Shown in pieces: positions 52,682-61,068 of a stretch of DNA of 64,000 nt; within the stretch, counting starts at the first letter, position 1; each line of letters begins with the position of its first letter. The translations under genes were made by a program, and so were the position numbers. The notes under the pieces are model-generated. The model saw only the letters and a program-made list of their open reading frames with translations. It did no database searches and was not told where the DNA came from. Location: positions 930,001 to 994,000 of the forward strand of contig NZ_JAUHTR010000001.1 of the NCBI RefSeq assembly GCF_030418125.1. Direction: 5' to 3'. The stretch is from Fictibacillus fluitans. Lineage in GTDB: Bacteria > Bacillota > Bacilli > Bacillales > Fictibacillaceae.

Positions 52682-53557
52682 TTATGATAATTTATAGATC
52701 GGTTTTTCGGAAAGCCATTCAACGAGCTGATCATACAACGTCATGGCATCTTCAATTCCACGCTCATAGAGAACATTCAGTTTTACCGCATTCCGTTCGG
52801 CTCTGCCAACCTCCATTTTTTCTTTTGGCCGAATTACAAATACTTCATGTTTCTTCTCAAGATCTTCGATATACTCCATCGTTTCATTATATTGCCTATA
52901 GCGGTTCAGCAGCACCTCCGCCATTCCGGGATGCCTGCTGTAAATTCTCCTGGCGAGCCATTCCATCTTTGTTTTACCTTTTCGATATCCATCATTTTGG
53001 GTCAATACAATAACGTTGCGCAGGTTTCCGTCTTTTCTTGCTTTATGAATGGGAACCGGGTCAGCGACACCGCCATCGAACAATTTTCTTCCTTGATAGT
53101 CAATAACCGGAGCCATAAATGGAAGGGACGCAGAAGCGCGGAGGACTGTCAGTATTTCATTTTCATGTTCTGCCTTTTCAAAATAGACAGGCTCTCCGGT
53201 TTCACTGTCCGTTGTCCCGATTACAAAACGTTCTTTCGCCTCTTTGAACCGTTTGAAATCAAAAGGTACATGGATATTGGGAATTTCATCAAAAATAAAG
53301 TCCATCCCAAAAAGTCCTTTTCTCTTCAGAAGCCAATTTTTATAAGAGATATATTGCGGATGCCGCACATAGTCGATGTTTACCACCCGGTTTCTTCCCC
53401 TTTGCCTTGAGATATAGGACGTGGCATTGCAGGCACCTGCAGAAACACCTATGATATAAGGAAAATAAAGCTCCTTATCCATAAAGTAATCCAGGACCCC
53501 TGCGGTATAAACGCCTCTCATTCCCCCGCCTTCGAGTACAAGACCTGTTCCATTCAT
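52682..53557 (-). CDS. Patatin-like phospholipase family protein (YjjU-like)
   Basis: A 291-residue cytosolic acyl hydrolase. It has oxyanion loop GGGMRGVYTAG, nucleophile elbow GVSAG with Ser39 and catalytic Asp161 in the DGG motif. The C-terminal 90 residues form the extension seen in YjjU-type proteins. Substrate unknown. ATG 53557 follows GAGGAGAGG. Monocistronic. Confidence 0.9.
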   Translation of the reverse strand: MNGTGLVLEGGGMRGVYTAGVLDYFMDKELYFPYIIGVSAGACNATSYISRQRGRNRVVNIDYVRHPQYISYKNWLLKRKGLFGMDFIFDEIPNIHVPFDFKRFKEAKERFVIGTTDSETGEPVYFEKAEHENEILTVLRASASLPFMAPVIDYQGRKLFDGGVADPVPIHKARKDGNLRNVIVLTQNDGYRKGKTKMEWLARRIYSRHPGMAEVLLNRYRQYNETMEYIEDLEKKHEVFVIRPKEKMEVGRAERNAVKLNVLYERGIEDAMTLYDQLVEWLSEKPIYKLS

Positions 53558-53686
53558 CCTAATCCCTCTCCTCTATATAATAGTTCACTATATGTAATAT
53601 TAAAGAAAATAGCTAATGTTATGCTTCATCTGGTCGTATGAAAACAAAGAAACGGATATACTTCAAAAGCATACCCGCCGCTAACA

Positions 53687-54466
53687 TTAGATTAAACCGG
53701 CATATTTTAAACCATGCCAGATTCCGTCTTCCCCAACCGGTTTTGTTACATAGTTTGCCGCCCGTTTGGCTTCCGGCCTTCCATTGCCCATTGCAATCCC
53801 CATTCCGGAGGATTGAAGCATTTCAATGTCATTCAGGGCATCACCAAAGGAAAAAGTGTTTTCTCTATGAATGGTGATGCGCTTCAGAAGTTCTTCAATG
53901 CCTTTCGCTTTTGATCCTCCAAATGGCATTACATCAATGGCATGCTGATGCCAGCGGATAAAATCAAAGGTACCTTTATACCCCTTGCGATAAGGCTGTT
54001 CAAATTCTTCGTCACAGAACAACAGCGCCTGATAGACGTCGTTATTATGATAGTAGGTTTGGTCAAACGTTGGATATTCCGGAAGAAGATGTTTTGTGCT
54101 TTCATAAACAACATCTGCATATTCAAGATTCGTTGTGGCATTGGCATGATCCAGGAAAACGAGGGGATGTCCTGTTTCCACAGCAAGCTTCTCAAGATTC
54201 TTCAGCCGTTCTACATCCAAATTAGATTTATAGATCACTTCACCTTCAAAAACAACATACGATCCATTAAAGCTGATAAACGAATCCATTTCCAATTCTT
54301 TCAGCAGATGTTCGAACATGAATGGAGCCCGTCCTGTTGCAATTCCTGTATGAATGCCATTTTGCCTTAATTTATGAAGAGCTTCCTTTGTCGATTCCGG
54401 AATTTTACCGGTACTTTCGTCAATCAATGTTCCATCGATATCAAAGAACACCATTTTATCTCTCAT
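53687..54466 (-). CDS. HAD-superfamily phosphatase, Cof/YkrA type
   Basis: A 259-residue IIB HAD hydrolase with motif I FFDIDGTLID, Thr in ATGRAPF, Lys in GGSKAKGIEELL and motif IV GDALNDIEML. It probably removes phosphate from a small sugar phosphate or nucleotide-type metabolite; substrate unknown. ATG 54466 lies eight bases after AAGGAG. It is 87 bases after the preceding (upstream) yidC2 terminator on the same strand arrangement, and is monocistronic. Confidence 0.9.
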   Translation of the reverse strand: MRDKMVFFDIDGTLIDESTGKIPESTKEALHKLRQNGIHTGIATGRAPFMFEHLLKELEMDSFISFNGSYVVFEGEVIYKSNLDVERLKNLEKLAVETGHPLVFLDHANATTNLEYADVVYESTKHLLPEYPTFDQTYYHNNDVYQALLFCDEEFEQPYRKGYKGTFDFIRWHQHAIDVMPFGGSKAKGIEELLKRITIHRENTFSFGDALNDIEMLQSSGMGIAMGNGRPEAKRAANYVTKPVGEDGIWHGLKYAGLI

Positions 54467-54538
54467 CTCTACCACTCCTTACTCTCTTCCTCTATGATGA
54501 ATTTTTAAAAGCGGTCTGTCAACTCCTTGAATTCCACA

Positions 54539-54570
54539 GAAAAACCCTCCGATGTCCGGAGGGTTTCTTA
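54539..54570 (-). terminator. Terminator of yidC2
   Basis: AAACCCTCCG/CGGAGGGTTT stem with a five-base loop plus T-run on the minus strand. Confidence 0.87.
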
Positions 54571-54573
54571 CTA

Positions 54574-55362
54574 TCAGGAATTTGTATTGGCTGTCGTCTG
54601 CATATTTTTACGATTGCGGTTCAGTACCATGCTCTGGACTGTCATAAAAATGTTACCCACAATCCAGTACAGCGGTAATACCGCGGAAAGTCTCCATGCG
54701 GAGAATACGATGATCAGAGGCATAATATAACCCATCATCTGTATTTGAGGATTGACCTGCTCGAGCTGCCTGTTGATGATTTTGTATTGAATGAAGGTCG
54801 TAATGGCTGCAATGATTGGCAGGATGTGAGTAGGATCGGGTGTGCCCAGATTAAACCAAAGAAAATTATGTGCAGCAATTTCTTTTGTCCGTATGATGGC
54901 ATAGTAAAAAGCTAATAGGATAGGCATCTGGATCAACAATGGCATACAGCCCATCGAAACGGGGTTTACGCCATGCTTTTGATACAATGCCATAACTTCC
55001 TGCTGCATTTTCACTTGGCTTTCTTTGTCCTTACCCTGGTATTTCTCCCGGATGCGTTTCATTTCCGGCTGAACTTCTTTCATTTTTTGCTGGTTTTTTG
55101 TTTGCGAAATAGTGAATGGCAATAACAGACAGCGAATGATAATGGTTAGGAAAATAATAGCCAGTCCATAGTTTCCGTTAAAAAAAGTAGCTACAAACTG
55201 TATCACTTCTGAAAACGGATAGACAAAGTAATGGCTCCAAACGCCGTGGCTTTGTGCGTTAACCGGCGCTCGGCTGCAGCCGGCAAGCACCCATATTCCC
55301 AAAATAGCAATTAAAAATTTTAATCCGTGTGTGAGTCCTGATCGTTGTTTCTTTTGATTCAT
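54574..55362 (-). CDS. yidC: Membrane protein insertase YidC2 (OxaA2/YqjG type)
   Basis: Inserts proteins into the membrane, alone or with SecYEG. The 262-residue lipoprotein has a signal ending in LAGC (Cys about residue 29), five membrane helices and the conserved arginine in helix 1 (TIIIRCLLLP). It also has a cytoplasmic coiled loop (KNQQKMKEVQPEMKRIREKY) and an LIQMPILLAFYYAI segment. ATG 55362 follows AGGAGG at seven bases, and that site lies in the 3' arm of a hairpin. Upstream is a MifM-like ORF, so induction when insertion fails is likely. Confidence 0.93.
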   Translation of the reverse strand: MNQKKQRSGLTHGLKFLIAILGIWVLAGCSRAPVNAQSHGVWSHYFVYPFSEVIQFVATFFNGNYGLAIIFLTIIIRCLLLPFTISQTKNQQKMKEVQPEMKRIREKYQGKDKESQVKMQQEVMALYQKHGVNPVSMGCMPLLIQMPILLAFYYAIIRTKEIAAHNFLWFNLGTPDPTHILPIIAAITTFIQYKIINRQLEQVNPQIQMMGYIMPLIIVFSAWRLSAVLPLYWIVGNIFMTVQSMVLNRNRKNMQTTANTNS

Positions 55363-55702
55363 TCCATTTCCTCCTTGTTGTTTGTTCATCTGTGAAAAAG
55401 AACAAGAAGGAATGGCTGTCATTATCATCAGGTGCCTCTTTCCGGTATTTCCTGAGAGCAATCCGGTTTCTCATGAAACAGAAATTTTGAACAGTACTCG
55501 GCGTATTTTGCAGTATAAGCGCGCTTGAGCTGTCTGAAATCCTCAGCTGGCTGCTTCTTTTTATAGTATCGGGACATTGCATGATCAGATGTCTGCTTAT
55601 TCCAAGCAGCGCCAGCGTCAGGCCCAGTGAGATCAGCATAACATCCATTTCACACAGCAGTTCAAGAATCGGTTCGATCGGACTCACCCCCTTTTGATAC
55701 AA
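55259..55702 (-). CDS. MifM-like leader ORF upstream of yidC2
   Basis: Starting at TTG 55702 (six bases after AAGGAG), the ORF encodes a membrane segment VMLISLGLTLALLGISRHLIM and then, about 60 residues on, RIALRKYRKEAPDDNDSH. The latter resembles the B. subtilis MifM arrest region (RI...RK...SP..NDEED). The codon for the last Asp lies 8-17 bases before the stem that hides the yidC2 ribosome binding site. The frame stays open 104 bases into yidC2. An overlapping ORF in another frame (55428-55577) is also protein-like, so the true coding frame of the middle part is uncertain. Confidence 0.5.
   Translation of the reverse strand: MYQKGVSPIEPILELLCEMDVMLISLGLTLALLGISRHLIMQCPDTIKRSSQLRISDSSSALILQNTPSTVQNFCFMRNRIALRKYRKEAPDDNDSHSFLFFFTDEQTTRRKWNESKETTIRTHTRIKIFNCYFGNMGACRLQPSAG
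55370..55410 (-). promoter_or_regulatory. Hairpin masking the yidC2 ribosome binding site
   Basis: On the minus strand CCTTCTTGTT (55401-55410) pairs with AACAAGGAGG (55370-55379) over ten bases with one G-U pair and a 21-base loop. The 3' arm holds the complete yidC2 Shine-Dalgarno sequence. A ribosome stalled in the leader ORF just upstream would open it, as described for MifM and YqjG in B. subtilis. Confidence 0.75.
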
Positions 55703-55768
55703 GTATAACTCCTTAGCCCCTAAAAAGATAGCACTCTCAGCGTCCGTCAAATAATAGACAGAAATATA

Positions 55769-55797
55769 GCGCCGTGTGGGAGGTCATCACGGCGCCT
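55769..55797. other. GC-rich hairpin between yidC2 leader and SASP gene
   Basis: AGCGCCGTG/CACGGCGCC stem with an 11-base loop but no T-run on either strand, so it is not a clear terminator. Role unknown. Confidence 0.4.
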
Positions 55798-55872
55798 GAT
55801 AAAGTATAGGGGGATAACATACTATACGGAAACCTCATTAAAAGGTGACTGGAAAATTTTTTTTTATTTCCA

Positions 55873-55902
55873 TGCATATTTTCAAAGCAGTAATACAAAC
55901 TA
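55873..55902 (+). promoter_or_regulatory. SigG-type promoter of SASP gene
   Basis: TGCATA, 17-base spacer, CAAACTA, close to the SigG consensus (TGNATA and CATNNTA), about 23 bases before the SASP start. Confidence 0.7.
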
Positions 55903-55924
55903 GTAGTACAAGGAGGTGATACAT

Positions 55925-56134
55925 ATGGCACGTAACAATAATTCTTCAAACGAATTAGTAGTAGCTGGAGCTCAACAAGCTCTTGACCAAATGAAGTATG
56001 AAATCGCTTCTGAATTTGGTGTACAACTTGGACCAGACACTACTTCTCGCGCTAACGGATCAGTTGGTGGTGAGATCACTAAGCGTCTTGTACAAATGGC
56101 TGAACAACAACTTGGTGGCGGATTCCGTCGTTAA
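55925..56134 (+). CDS. Alpha/beta-type small acid-soluble spore protein
   Basis: A 69-residue SASP that coats spore DNA and protects it from UV and heat. It carries both family signatures: the germination protease cleavage region [10 protein letters not shown] and the C-terminal [19 protein letters not shown] 55925 lies after AAGGAGGTGAT. A SigG-type promoter precedes it. Confidence 0.96.
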   Translation: MARNNNSSNELVVAGAQQALDQMKYEIASEFGVQLGPDTTSRANGSVGGEITKRLVQMAEQQLGGGFRR

Positions 56135-56150
56135 TCTTCAATCTCCTGAG

Positions 56151-56180
56151 AAAGAGTGGGACAAGCTCCCGCTCTTTTTT
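56151..56180 (+). terminator. Terminator of SASP gene
   Basis: AAAGAGTGGG/CCCGCTCTTT stem followed by T-run. Confidence 0.85.
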
Positions 56181-56186
56181 GCGCGC

Positions 56187-56217
56187 AAAAATAGCCAGGG
56201 TTCTTGTATCCCTGGCT
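56187..56217 (-). terminator. Terminator of thioesterase gene
   Basis: AGCCAGGG/CCCTGGCT stem followed by ATTTTT on the minus strand. Confidence 0.78.
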
Positions 56218-56289
56218 GGAAAAAGGTAATTACATTATAACACGATGTACTTCAATTAAAAAAGAAAAGAGTTTCTTCGAAAAAATATT

Positions 56290-56808
56290 TTATTGCTCCC
56301 ACGGTTTTTGGGTACCAAATTCCTCAGCGAGCCTTTTGCTGTTCTCTCTTCTCTTTCTGCGGTTAACAGCGCGTTCCGCAGCTCCCTGATGAAGCCATAT
56401 TTCCTCTGCGGATTCAGGAACAGCCTGTGGAACAGGTGTTGGTTTGCCGTCTTCTCCCAATGCTACAAACGTTAAAAATGAAACTGCACATACTTTTCGT
56501 TCTCCGGTAAACAGGTTTTCAGAAATGATTTTAACAAACACTTCCATTGAGGTTTTATGTGTCCATGTGACAAAGGATTCCAAACATACGGAATTCCCCA
56601 CCCTGATGGGGTGAAGGAAATCCACGGAATCAGTTGATGCGGTAACTACATTGCATCTCGCATGCCGGATGGCTGATATGGCGGCCACATCATCAATATA
56701 GGCCATTAATTTCCCTCCGAATAATGTGCCATGATTATTGGTGTCCGGAGGGAGCACCACACTTGATTTGACCGTTCTGGATTCTCTTGCAAATTTCTCT
56801 GTTATCAT
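56290..56808 (-). CDS. Acyl-CoA thioesterase (YkhA type)
   Basis: A 172-residue hot-dog-fold acyl-CoA hydrolase of the YciA/YkhA group. It has LPPDTNNHGTLFGGKLMAYIDD with the catalytic Asn-His and Asp region and a VDFLHPIRVG strand. The C-terminus is basic. ATG 56808 follows AGGAG at a rather long 13 bases. Monocistronic. Confidence 0.88.
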   Translation of the reverse strand: MITEKFARESRTVKSSVVLPPDTNNHGTLFGGKLMAYIDDVAAISAIRHARCNVVTASTDSVDFLHPIRVGNSVCLESFVTWTHKTSMEVFVKIISENLFTGERKVCAVSFLTFVALGEDGKPTPVPQAVPESAEEIWLHQGAAERAVNRRKRRENSKRLAEEFGTQKPWEQ

Positions 56809-56842
56809 GCTTATATATCACACTCCTATAATACATTATATG

Positions 56843-56874
56843 AAAAAAACCTTTGCATAAGGCAAAGGTTTTTT
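56843..56874 (-). terminator. Terminator of gnd gene
   Basis: AACCTTTGC/GCAAAGGTT stem with five-base loop and T-run on the minus strand. Confidence 0.85.
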
Positions 56875-56881
56875 AAATGAT

Positions 56882-57778
56882 TTACTTTTTGACGACAGCG
56901 TGCCCGCCAAATTCATTGCGGAGGGCTGCTACTACCTTTCCATGGAACGTATCGTCTTCAAGTGAGCGGAACCTCATAAACTGGGACAGGGCAATGACAG
57001 GAGCCGTGGCCTGGTAATCCAGAGCCGCTTCAATCGTCCAAATTCCTTCCCCGGATGAATGCATGACGCCCCGGATGTCTTCAAGCTTTGGCTGTTTGGA
57101 AAATGCGTTCTCCATAAGCTCCATTAGCCAGGAACGAATGACCGAACCGTTATTCCATACTTTCGCAACCGCTTCGTAATCATAGTCAAAATCACTTTTA
57201 TCCAGGATTTCAAAACCTTCAGCGATTGCCTGCATCATGCCATATTCAATTCCGTTGTGGACCATTTTCAAAAAGTGTCCGCTTCCCGCTTTTCCGGTCT
57301 TCATAAATCCATTTTCGATGGATATTTTTTCATAAAGGGGAGCGATGTACTCCACGGCTTCCTCATCTCCGCCAACCATGACGCAAACCCCGTGGCGCGC
57401 ACCTTCTGTTCCGCCGCTCGTTCCGCAATCCACCAGGTGAATTCCCTTTTCCTTCAGTTCCTCATATCTTCTCAATGTATCCTTGTATTTTGAATTGCCA
57501 GCATCAACGATGATATCTCCTGAATCCAAATAAGGTACAATTTCTGCTATGACACTGTCTACTGCCGGCCCGGCAGGAACAAGCAGAATGATCGCTCTCC
57601 GGCCTGTAAAACTTTTAGTCAAATCTTCCAGGGAATGAGCTCCAATCGCCCCATGAGAAGATATTTTATCAACGGTTTCCTTATTCGTATCAAAAGCGAT
57701 CACTTTAAAATCATGATCCAGCATATTTTGGGCAATGTTAAAACCCATTTTACCCAAACCAACGAGACCGATTTCCAT
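56882..57778 (-). CDS. gnd: 6-phosphogluconate dehydrogenase, decarboxylating, short form (YqeC-like)
   Basis: Converts 6-phosphogluconate to ribulose 5-phosphate. At 298 residues it is the short dimeric type (YqeC, GntZ relatives), not the 470-residue enzyme. It has Rossmann motif GLVGLGKMGFNIA, DAGNSKYKDT, the substrate loop DCGTSGGTEGARHG, and catalytic Lys in KMVHNGIEYG. The cofactor preference cannot be told safely. ATG 57778 follows GAGGAAGTG. Confidence 0.9.
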   Translation of the reverse strand: MEIGLVGLGKMGFNIAQNMLDHDFKVIAFDTNKETVDKISSHGAIGAHSLEDLTKSFTGRRAIILLVPAGPAVDSVIAEIVPYLDSGDIIVDAGNSKYKDTLRRYEELKEKGIHLVDCGTSGGTEGARHGVCVMVGGDEEAVEYIAPLYEKISIENGFMKTGKAGSGHFLKMVHNGIEYGMMQAIAEGFEILDKSDFDYDYEAVAKVWNNGSVIRSWLMELMENAFSKQPKLEDIRGVMHSSGEGIWTIEAALDYQATAPVIALSQFMRFRSLEDDTFHGKVVAALRNEFGGHAVVKK

Positions 57779-57908
57779 TTACATCACTTCCTCTGTGTTC
57801 TTTGTCTTTCCTACTCCACTAGTTATTCCACAAAAGGATAAGCTTTAACCTGAATTTAAACGAATGATTCCTTTCAGGTTGGTCACGATAATAATGGGAG
57901 GTGATCTC

Positions 57909-58046
57909 ATGACGAAGAAAAGCAGCGGAAAAGGGCGGGCAGCAACAGGAGTTACGCCTCAAGGAACAAGTGAAGATGCAGAATTCGCTCAAGAGCCGAA
58001 AACAGAACTTGAGAACCGGGCAAAAAAAAGCAATACGAAACGCTAA
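57909..58046 (+). CDS. sspL: Small acid-soluble spore protein L
   Basis: A 45-residue minor SASP: MTKKSSGKGRAATGVTPQG at the start and PKTELENRAKKSNTKR at the end, the latter almost identical to B. subtilis SspL. Found in the spore core. ATG 57909 follows GGGAGGTGAT. No convincing SigF/SigG promoter could be assigned in the 130 bases upstream. Confidence 0.9.
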   Translation: MTKKSSGKGRAATGVTPQGTSEDAEFAQEPKTELENRAKKSNTKR

Positions 58047-58275
58047 TTCAGCCTGAGCTTTATGGACAACTGCTTATGCTCCCCAGATCGGGTTAACGGA
58101 GCTGATATACAGGTGTAAATCCTTCTGATCGAATGGATCAATCACATAAAAAATGGACTAAATCCCCCGAGTCTATGAAACGATTATTGCCGCTCCGAAA
58201 CTTTGAAAGTGATTTTACTCATAAAAGTTGCGAAAAAGGAGTATAATGTAAGTATTACACTTAAGGGGGATACCC

Positions 58276-58461
58276 ATGGCCTTTTTTTCCAAAAACCCGA
58301 TCGAACCAGTTCCTGATGTAGAAACTAAAGTTTGGGCATGTGAAAATGAAGAGTGCTCATGCTGGATGAGAGCTGATTACTCACTTCAAGAAACACCTGC
58401 CTGCCCGATTTGCAAGTCGAAAATGACTCAGGAAATCCGCATGCTCCCAGAGCTGAAATAA
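58276..58461 (+). CDS. YdjO-like cold-inducible zinc-ribbon protein
   Basis: A 61-residue protein with four cysteines in a small zinc-ribbon layout (CENEECSCWMR and CPICKSKM) and the C-terminal IRMLPELK typical of the YdjO family. ATG 58276 follows AAGGGGGAT; a TATAAT lies upstream at about 58242. The 230 bases between sspL and this gene contain no other feature I can name. Confidence 0.88.
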   Translation: MAFFSKNPIEPVPDVETKVWACENEECSCWMRADYSLQETPACPICKSKMTQEIRMLPELK

Positions 58462-58469
58462 AGAGACGG

Positions 58470-58513
58470 GGACCATACGCCGCACACTGTGCGAGAGGCG
58501 TATGGTCCTTTTC
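58470..58513 (+). terminator. Terminator of ydjO-like gene
   Basis: GGACCATACGCC/GGCGTATGGTCC stem followed by TTTTCTT. Confidence 0.87.
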
Positions 58514-58583
58514 TTGTGATGTGAAAGGTTTACCATTATTTCAGGCTGGGTATAGAAAAACTATGAAAAGGAGGAGTTCGACA

Positions 58584-59000
58584 ATGAACAATGAATACAC
58601 AAACACAACTACAACTAATAACAGCAAAGAAAAGTCCAGGTTTACCACAGGTGTTCTTGTTGGTGGCTTGGTAGGAGCCGCAACTGCTCTTTTATTAACG
58701 CCTAAAACCGGCAAAGACATGCGTGCTGGACTATCCAGCCAAACTTCAAATTTAAAAGAAAAAACCATGCAAATGAAAGACCAGGCCAAGCTCCAAACCC
58801 AATTGGGAACAATGGCCGGAAGAGAAAAAGCTTCCAATATGATGGGTACGGTGAAGGACAAGGCGAGCCAGGTAACTTCACAGGCGAAGGATAAAGTGAG
58901 CTCCATGAAAAACAAGAAAAACAATAACACGCCTACAGTTGAATCAGAGCCAGGTCTTCCACCATCTCCGGAATCGTCCAAAACGACTCTTGGTGAATAA
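58584..59000 (+). CDS. YtxH-domain general-stress-type protein
   Basis: A 138-residue protein with an N-terminal membrane segment of the YtxH family (GVLVGGLVGAATALLLTPKTGKDMR, about 22-47) and a long polar Lys/Gln/Ser-rich helical tail. YtxH relatives are stress induced. ATG 58584 follows GGAGG at nine bases. Function unknown. Confidence 0.85.
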   Translation: MNNEYTNTTTTNNSKEKSRFTTGVLVGGLVGAATALLLTPKTGKDMRAGLSSQTSNLKEKTMQMKDQAKLQTQLGTMAGREKASNMMGTVKDKASQVTSQAKDKVSSMKNKKNNNTPTVESEPGLPPSPESSKTTLGE

Positions 59001-59037
59001 AAAGAAACGAGCCTTTTAAAGGCTCGTTTCTTTTTTG
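59000..59037. terminator. Bidirectional terminator
   Basis: AAAGAAACGAGCC/GGCTCGTTTCTTT stem between the convergent YtxH and sugar operons. Confidence 0.88.
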
Positions 59038-59038
59038 T

Positions 59039-60007
59039 TTACACCCACCACATCTCTGCAGGCGTCTCTTCGATCATCACATCATTCAAATTCTTAACTG
59101 CACGTGCAAACCCTTCATTGATGCTCATGAGCGGATCCTCATGCTCAATACTGACCACATAATCGTAGCCATAAGTCCGTAATGCACTGATCATGTCCGA
59201 CCATTCCTGGACACTGTGGCCGCAGCCTACAGAACGGAAGCTCCATGCTCTTGACCTTACTTCTCCATACGGCTGCATATCCGTCAAACCATACATGTTA
59301 ATGTTGTCCTGGTCGATATACGTATCCTTTGCATGGAAATGGTGAATGGCATCTGCTTTGCCAAGAATCTTAATCGCTGCCACAGGGTCAATTCCCTGCC
59401 ACCATAAATGGCTCGGGTCAAGATTGGCACCAACAGCGTCACAGGTTTCTTCACGCAATTTCAAAAGTGTGTACGGCGTATGTACCAGGAAACCGCCATG
59501 CAGTTCCAAGCCGATTTTCACATTCTTGTTTTTGGCATATTGGCCCCACTCCCGCCAGTAAGGGATTAATTTTTCTTCCCATTGCCATTTCAACACATCG
59601 CCATATTCGTTCGGCCATGGTGTAACCGGCCAGTTTGGATATTTGGCGCCTTCATGGTCCCCGGGCACGCCCGAAAAGCAGTTAACAACCGGAATTCCAA
59701 GCAAGCTCGCCAAATCTACTGTTTTTACAAAGGTATCATGTGAAACACGTGCAAACTCCTGGTCTGGAGAAAGAGGATTCCCGTGGCAGCTCAAGGCGCT
59801 GATCATCAAATCCCTTGATTCTACTTGATGAAGAAAATCTTTTCTTTTCTCTTCACTGTCCAAAAGTTCATCCAGGTTGCAGTGAGCGTTTCCCGGGTAA
59901 TTACCCGTTCCGATTTCAACCGCTTTTACTCCCTCTTTTTTCACATGATCCAACATTTGTTCAAAAGACATATCAGAAAACAATACCGTGAATACACCTA
60001 ACTTCAT
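59039..60007 (-). CDS. TIM-barrel sugar phosphate isomerase/epimerase
   Basis: A 322-residue AP-endonuclease-2-fold enzyme of the IolE/sugar epimerase type. Metal-binding residues are visible in KIGLELHGG, NLDPSHLWWQG, HHFHAKDTYID and SIEHEDPLMS. Its start overlaps the upstream stop by one base (TAATG). It is the last gene of the thuA-gfo-gfo operon, and with those enzymes probably isomerises a keto or inositol-like sugar. Substrate unknown. Confidence 0.85.
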   Translation of the reverse strand: MKLGVFTVLFSDMSFEQMLDHVKKEGVKAVEIGTGNYPGNAHCNLDELLDSEEKRKDFLHQVESRDLMISALSCHGNPLSPDQEFARVSHDTFVKTVDLASLLGIPVVNCFSGVPGDHEGAKYPNWPVTPWPNEYGDVLKWQWEEKLIPYWREWGQYAKNKNVKIGLELHGGFLVHTPYTLLKLREETCDAVGANLDPSHLWWQGIDPVAAIKILGKADAIHHFHAKDTYIDQDNINMYGLTDMQPYGEVRSRAWSFRSVGCGHSVQEWSDMISALRTYGYDYVVSIEHEDPLMSINEGFARAVKNLNDVMIEETPAEMWWV

Positions 60008-61068
60008 TACTTCTCCACTTCCCTTCGCTCATTTAATTTCACACTGCTTCTGCTTAAACTGCTTTCATAAATGGCTTCAATCAGCATTGACACTCTTCTT
60101 GCTTCTTCAGGCTTTACTACCTGCTCAGCAAGCCCGAGACAGCTGTCAATAAAATTCTCGGCCTGCGGATTTCCCGGATTATCGTCTCCCGGGATAAAAG
60201 CGGCTTCTGAATTGAGCAGCAGCCCATGCTTTGCCTGATTCAGATGAAAAGGAAAAACATCAAGTCCGCCCTTTTCACCGGAAATGCTCACATTCTCCAG
60301 GTCTTCTTTAATATTGGCCGACCAGGAAGTTTCCAATAATAGAGAGGCGCCATTTTCAAACCGGACATAGCCTGTTACATGGTCATCCACCTCAAAGGTG
60401 GTATGGTCAAAATCTCCCCATAAATTGACTTGATCAGGAGTACGGCTCAGCAAATTGTACTGAGACCCCATTACTTCCACCGGAACTGAATCTCCCATCA
60501 GCCAGAGTGCCAAATCCAGCAGATGACAGCCGTAATCAATTAAGCTTCCTCCGCCCTGCAGTTCCTTGTTGGTAAATACACCCCAACCCGGAACCTTTCG
60601 CCGCCTTAAGCCCTGTGCCCTGATGACCAGCGGCTCGCCAATTTCACCTTCGAGCATGACTTTCTTTGCTGCCTGGGCATTTTTCATAAAACGGTAATGA
60701 TACCCGATGGACAGCACTTTCCCGGAATCTTCGGCTGCTTTAATCATCTCATCGCATTCCTTGGTGGAAAGAGCCATCGGCTTTTCACAAAATACGTGAA
60801 CTCCTGCCTTAAGCGCTGCCACAGAGATTTCTGAGTGGAATTTATTCGGTGTGGAAATAAATACAGCATCCACATTCTCCAGAAGATCATGATAATTTTC
60901 ATAGACTCCAGGAATATTATAAGTTTCTGCGATTTGCTGTGCACGGTGATGATTTACATCACTAACACCTGTAATTACTGCTTTCTCGGCCAATTTGCGC
61001 ACAGCCGGGATATGCCGCGATTCCGCAATCCCGCCGACTCCGATAAAACCGATTTTCAGCATATTCAC
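60007..61068 (-). CDS. Gfo/Idh/MocA oxidoreductase (copy 2)
   Basis: A 353-residue NAD(P)-dependent sugar oxidoreductase with Rossmann motif GFIGVGGIAESRH, the EKP motif (HVFCEKPMA) and the SLIDYGCHLLDLALWLMG active-site helix. A GTG at 61068 lies seven bases after GGGG and overlaps the preceding stop by four bases (GTGA); an in-frame ATG is two codons later. It is a diverged paralogue of the next gene upstream. Confidence 0.87.
   Translation of the reverse strand: MNMLKIGFIGVGGIAESRHIPAVRKLAEKAVITGVSDVNHHRAQQIAETYNIPGVYENYHDLLENVDAVFISTPNKFHSEISVAALKAGVHVFCEKPMALSTKECDEMIKAAEDSGKVLSIGYHYRFMKNAQAAKKVMLEGEIGEPLVIRAQGLRRRKVPGWGVFTNKELQGGGSLIDYGCHLLDLALWLMGDSVPVEVMGSQYNLLSRTPDQVNLWGDFDHTTFEVDDHVTGYVRFENGASLLLETSWSANIKEDLENVSISGEKGGLDVFPFHLNQAKHGLLLNSEAAFIPGDDNPGNPQAENFIDSCLGLAEQVVKPEEARRVSMLIEAIYESSLSRSSVKLNERREVEK

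Noticed and set aside
55769-55797. Terminator between SASP gene and yidC2 leader
   Set aside because: The hairpin is strong but has no T-run on either strand and no gene ends next to it.
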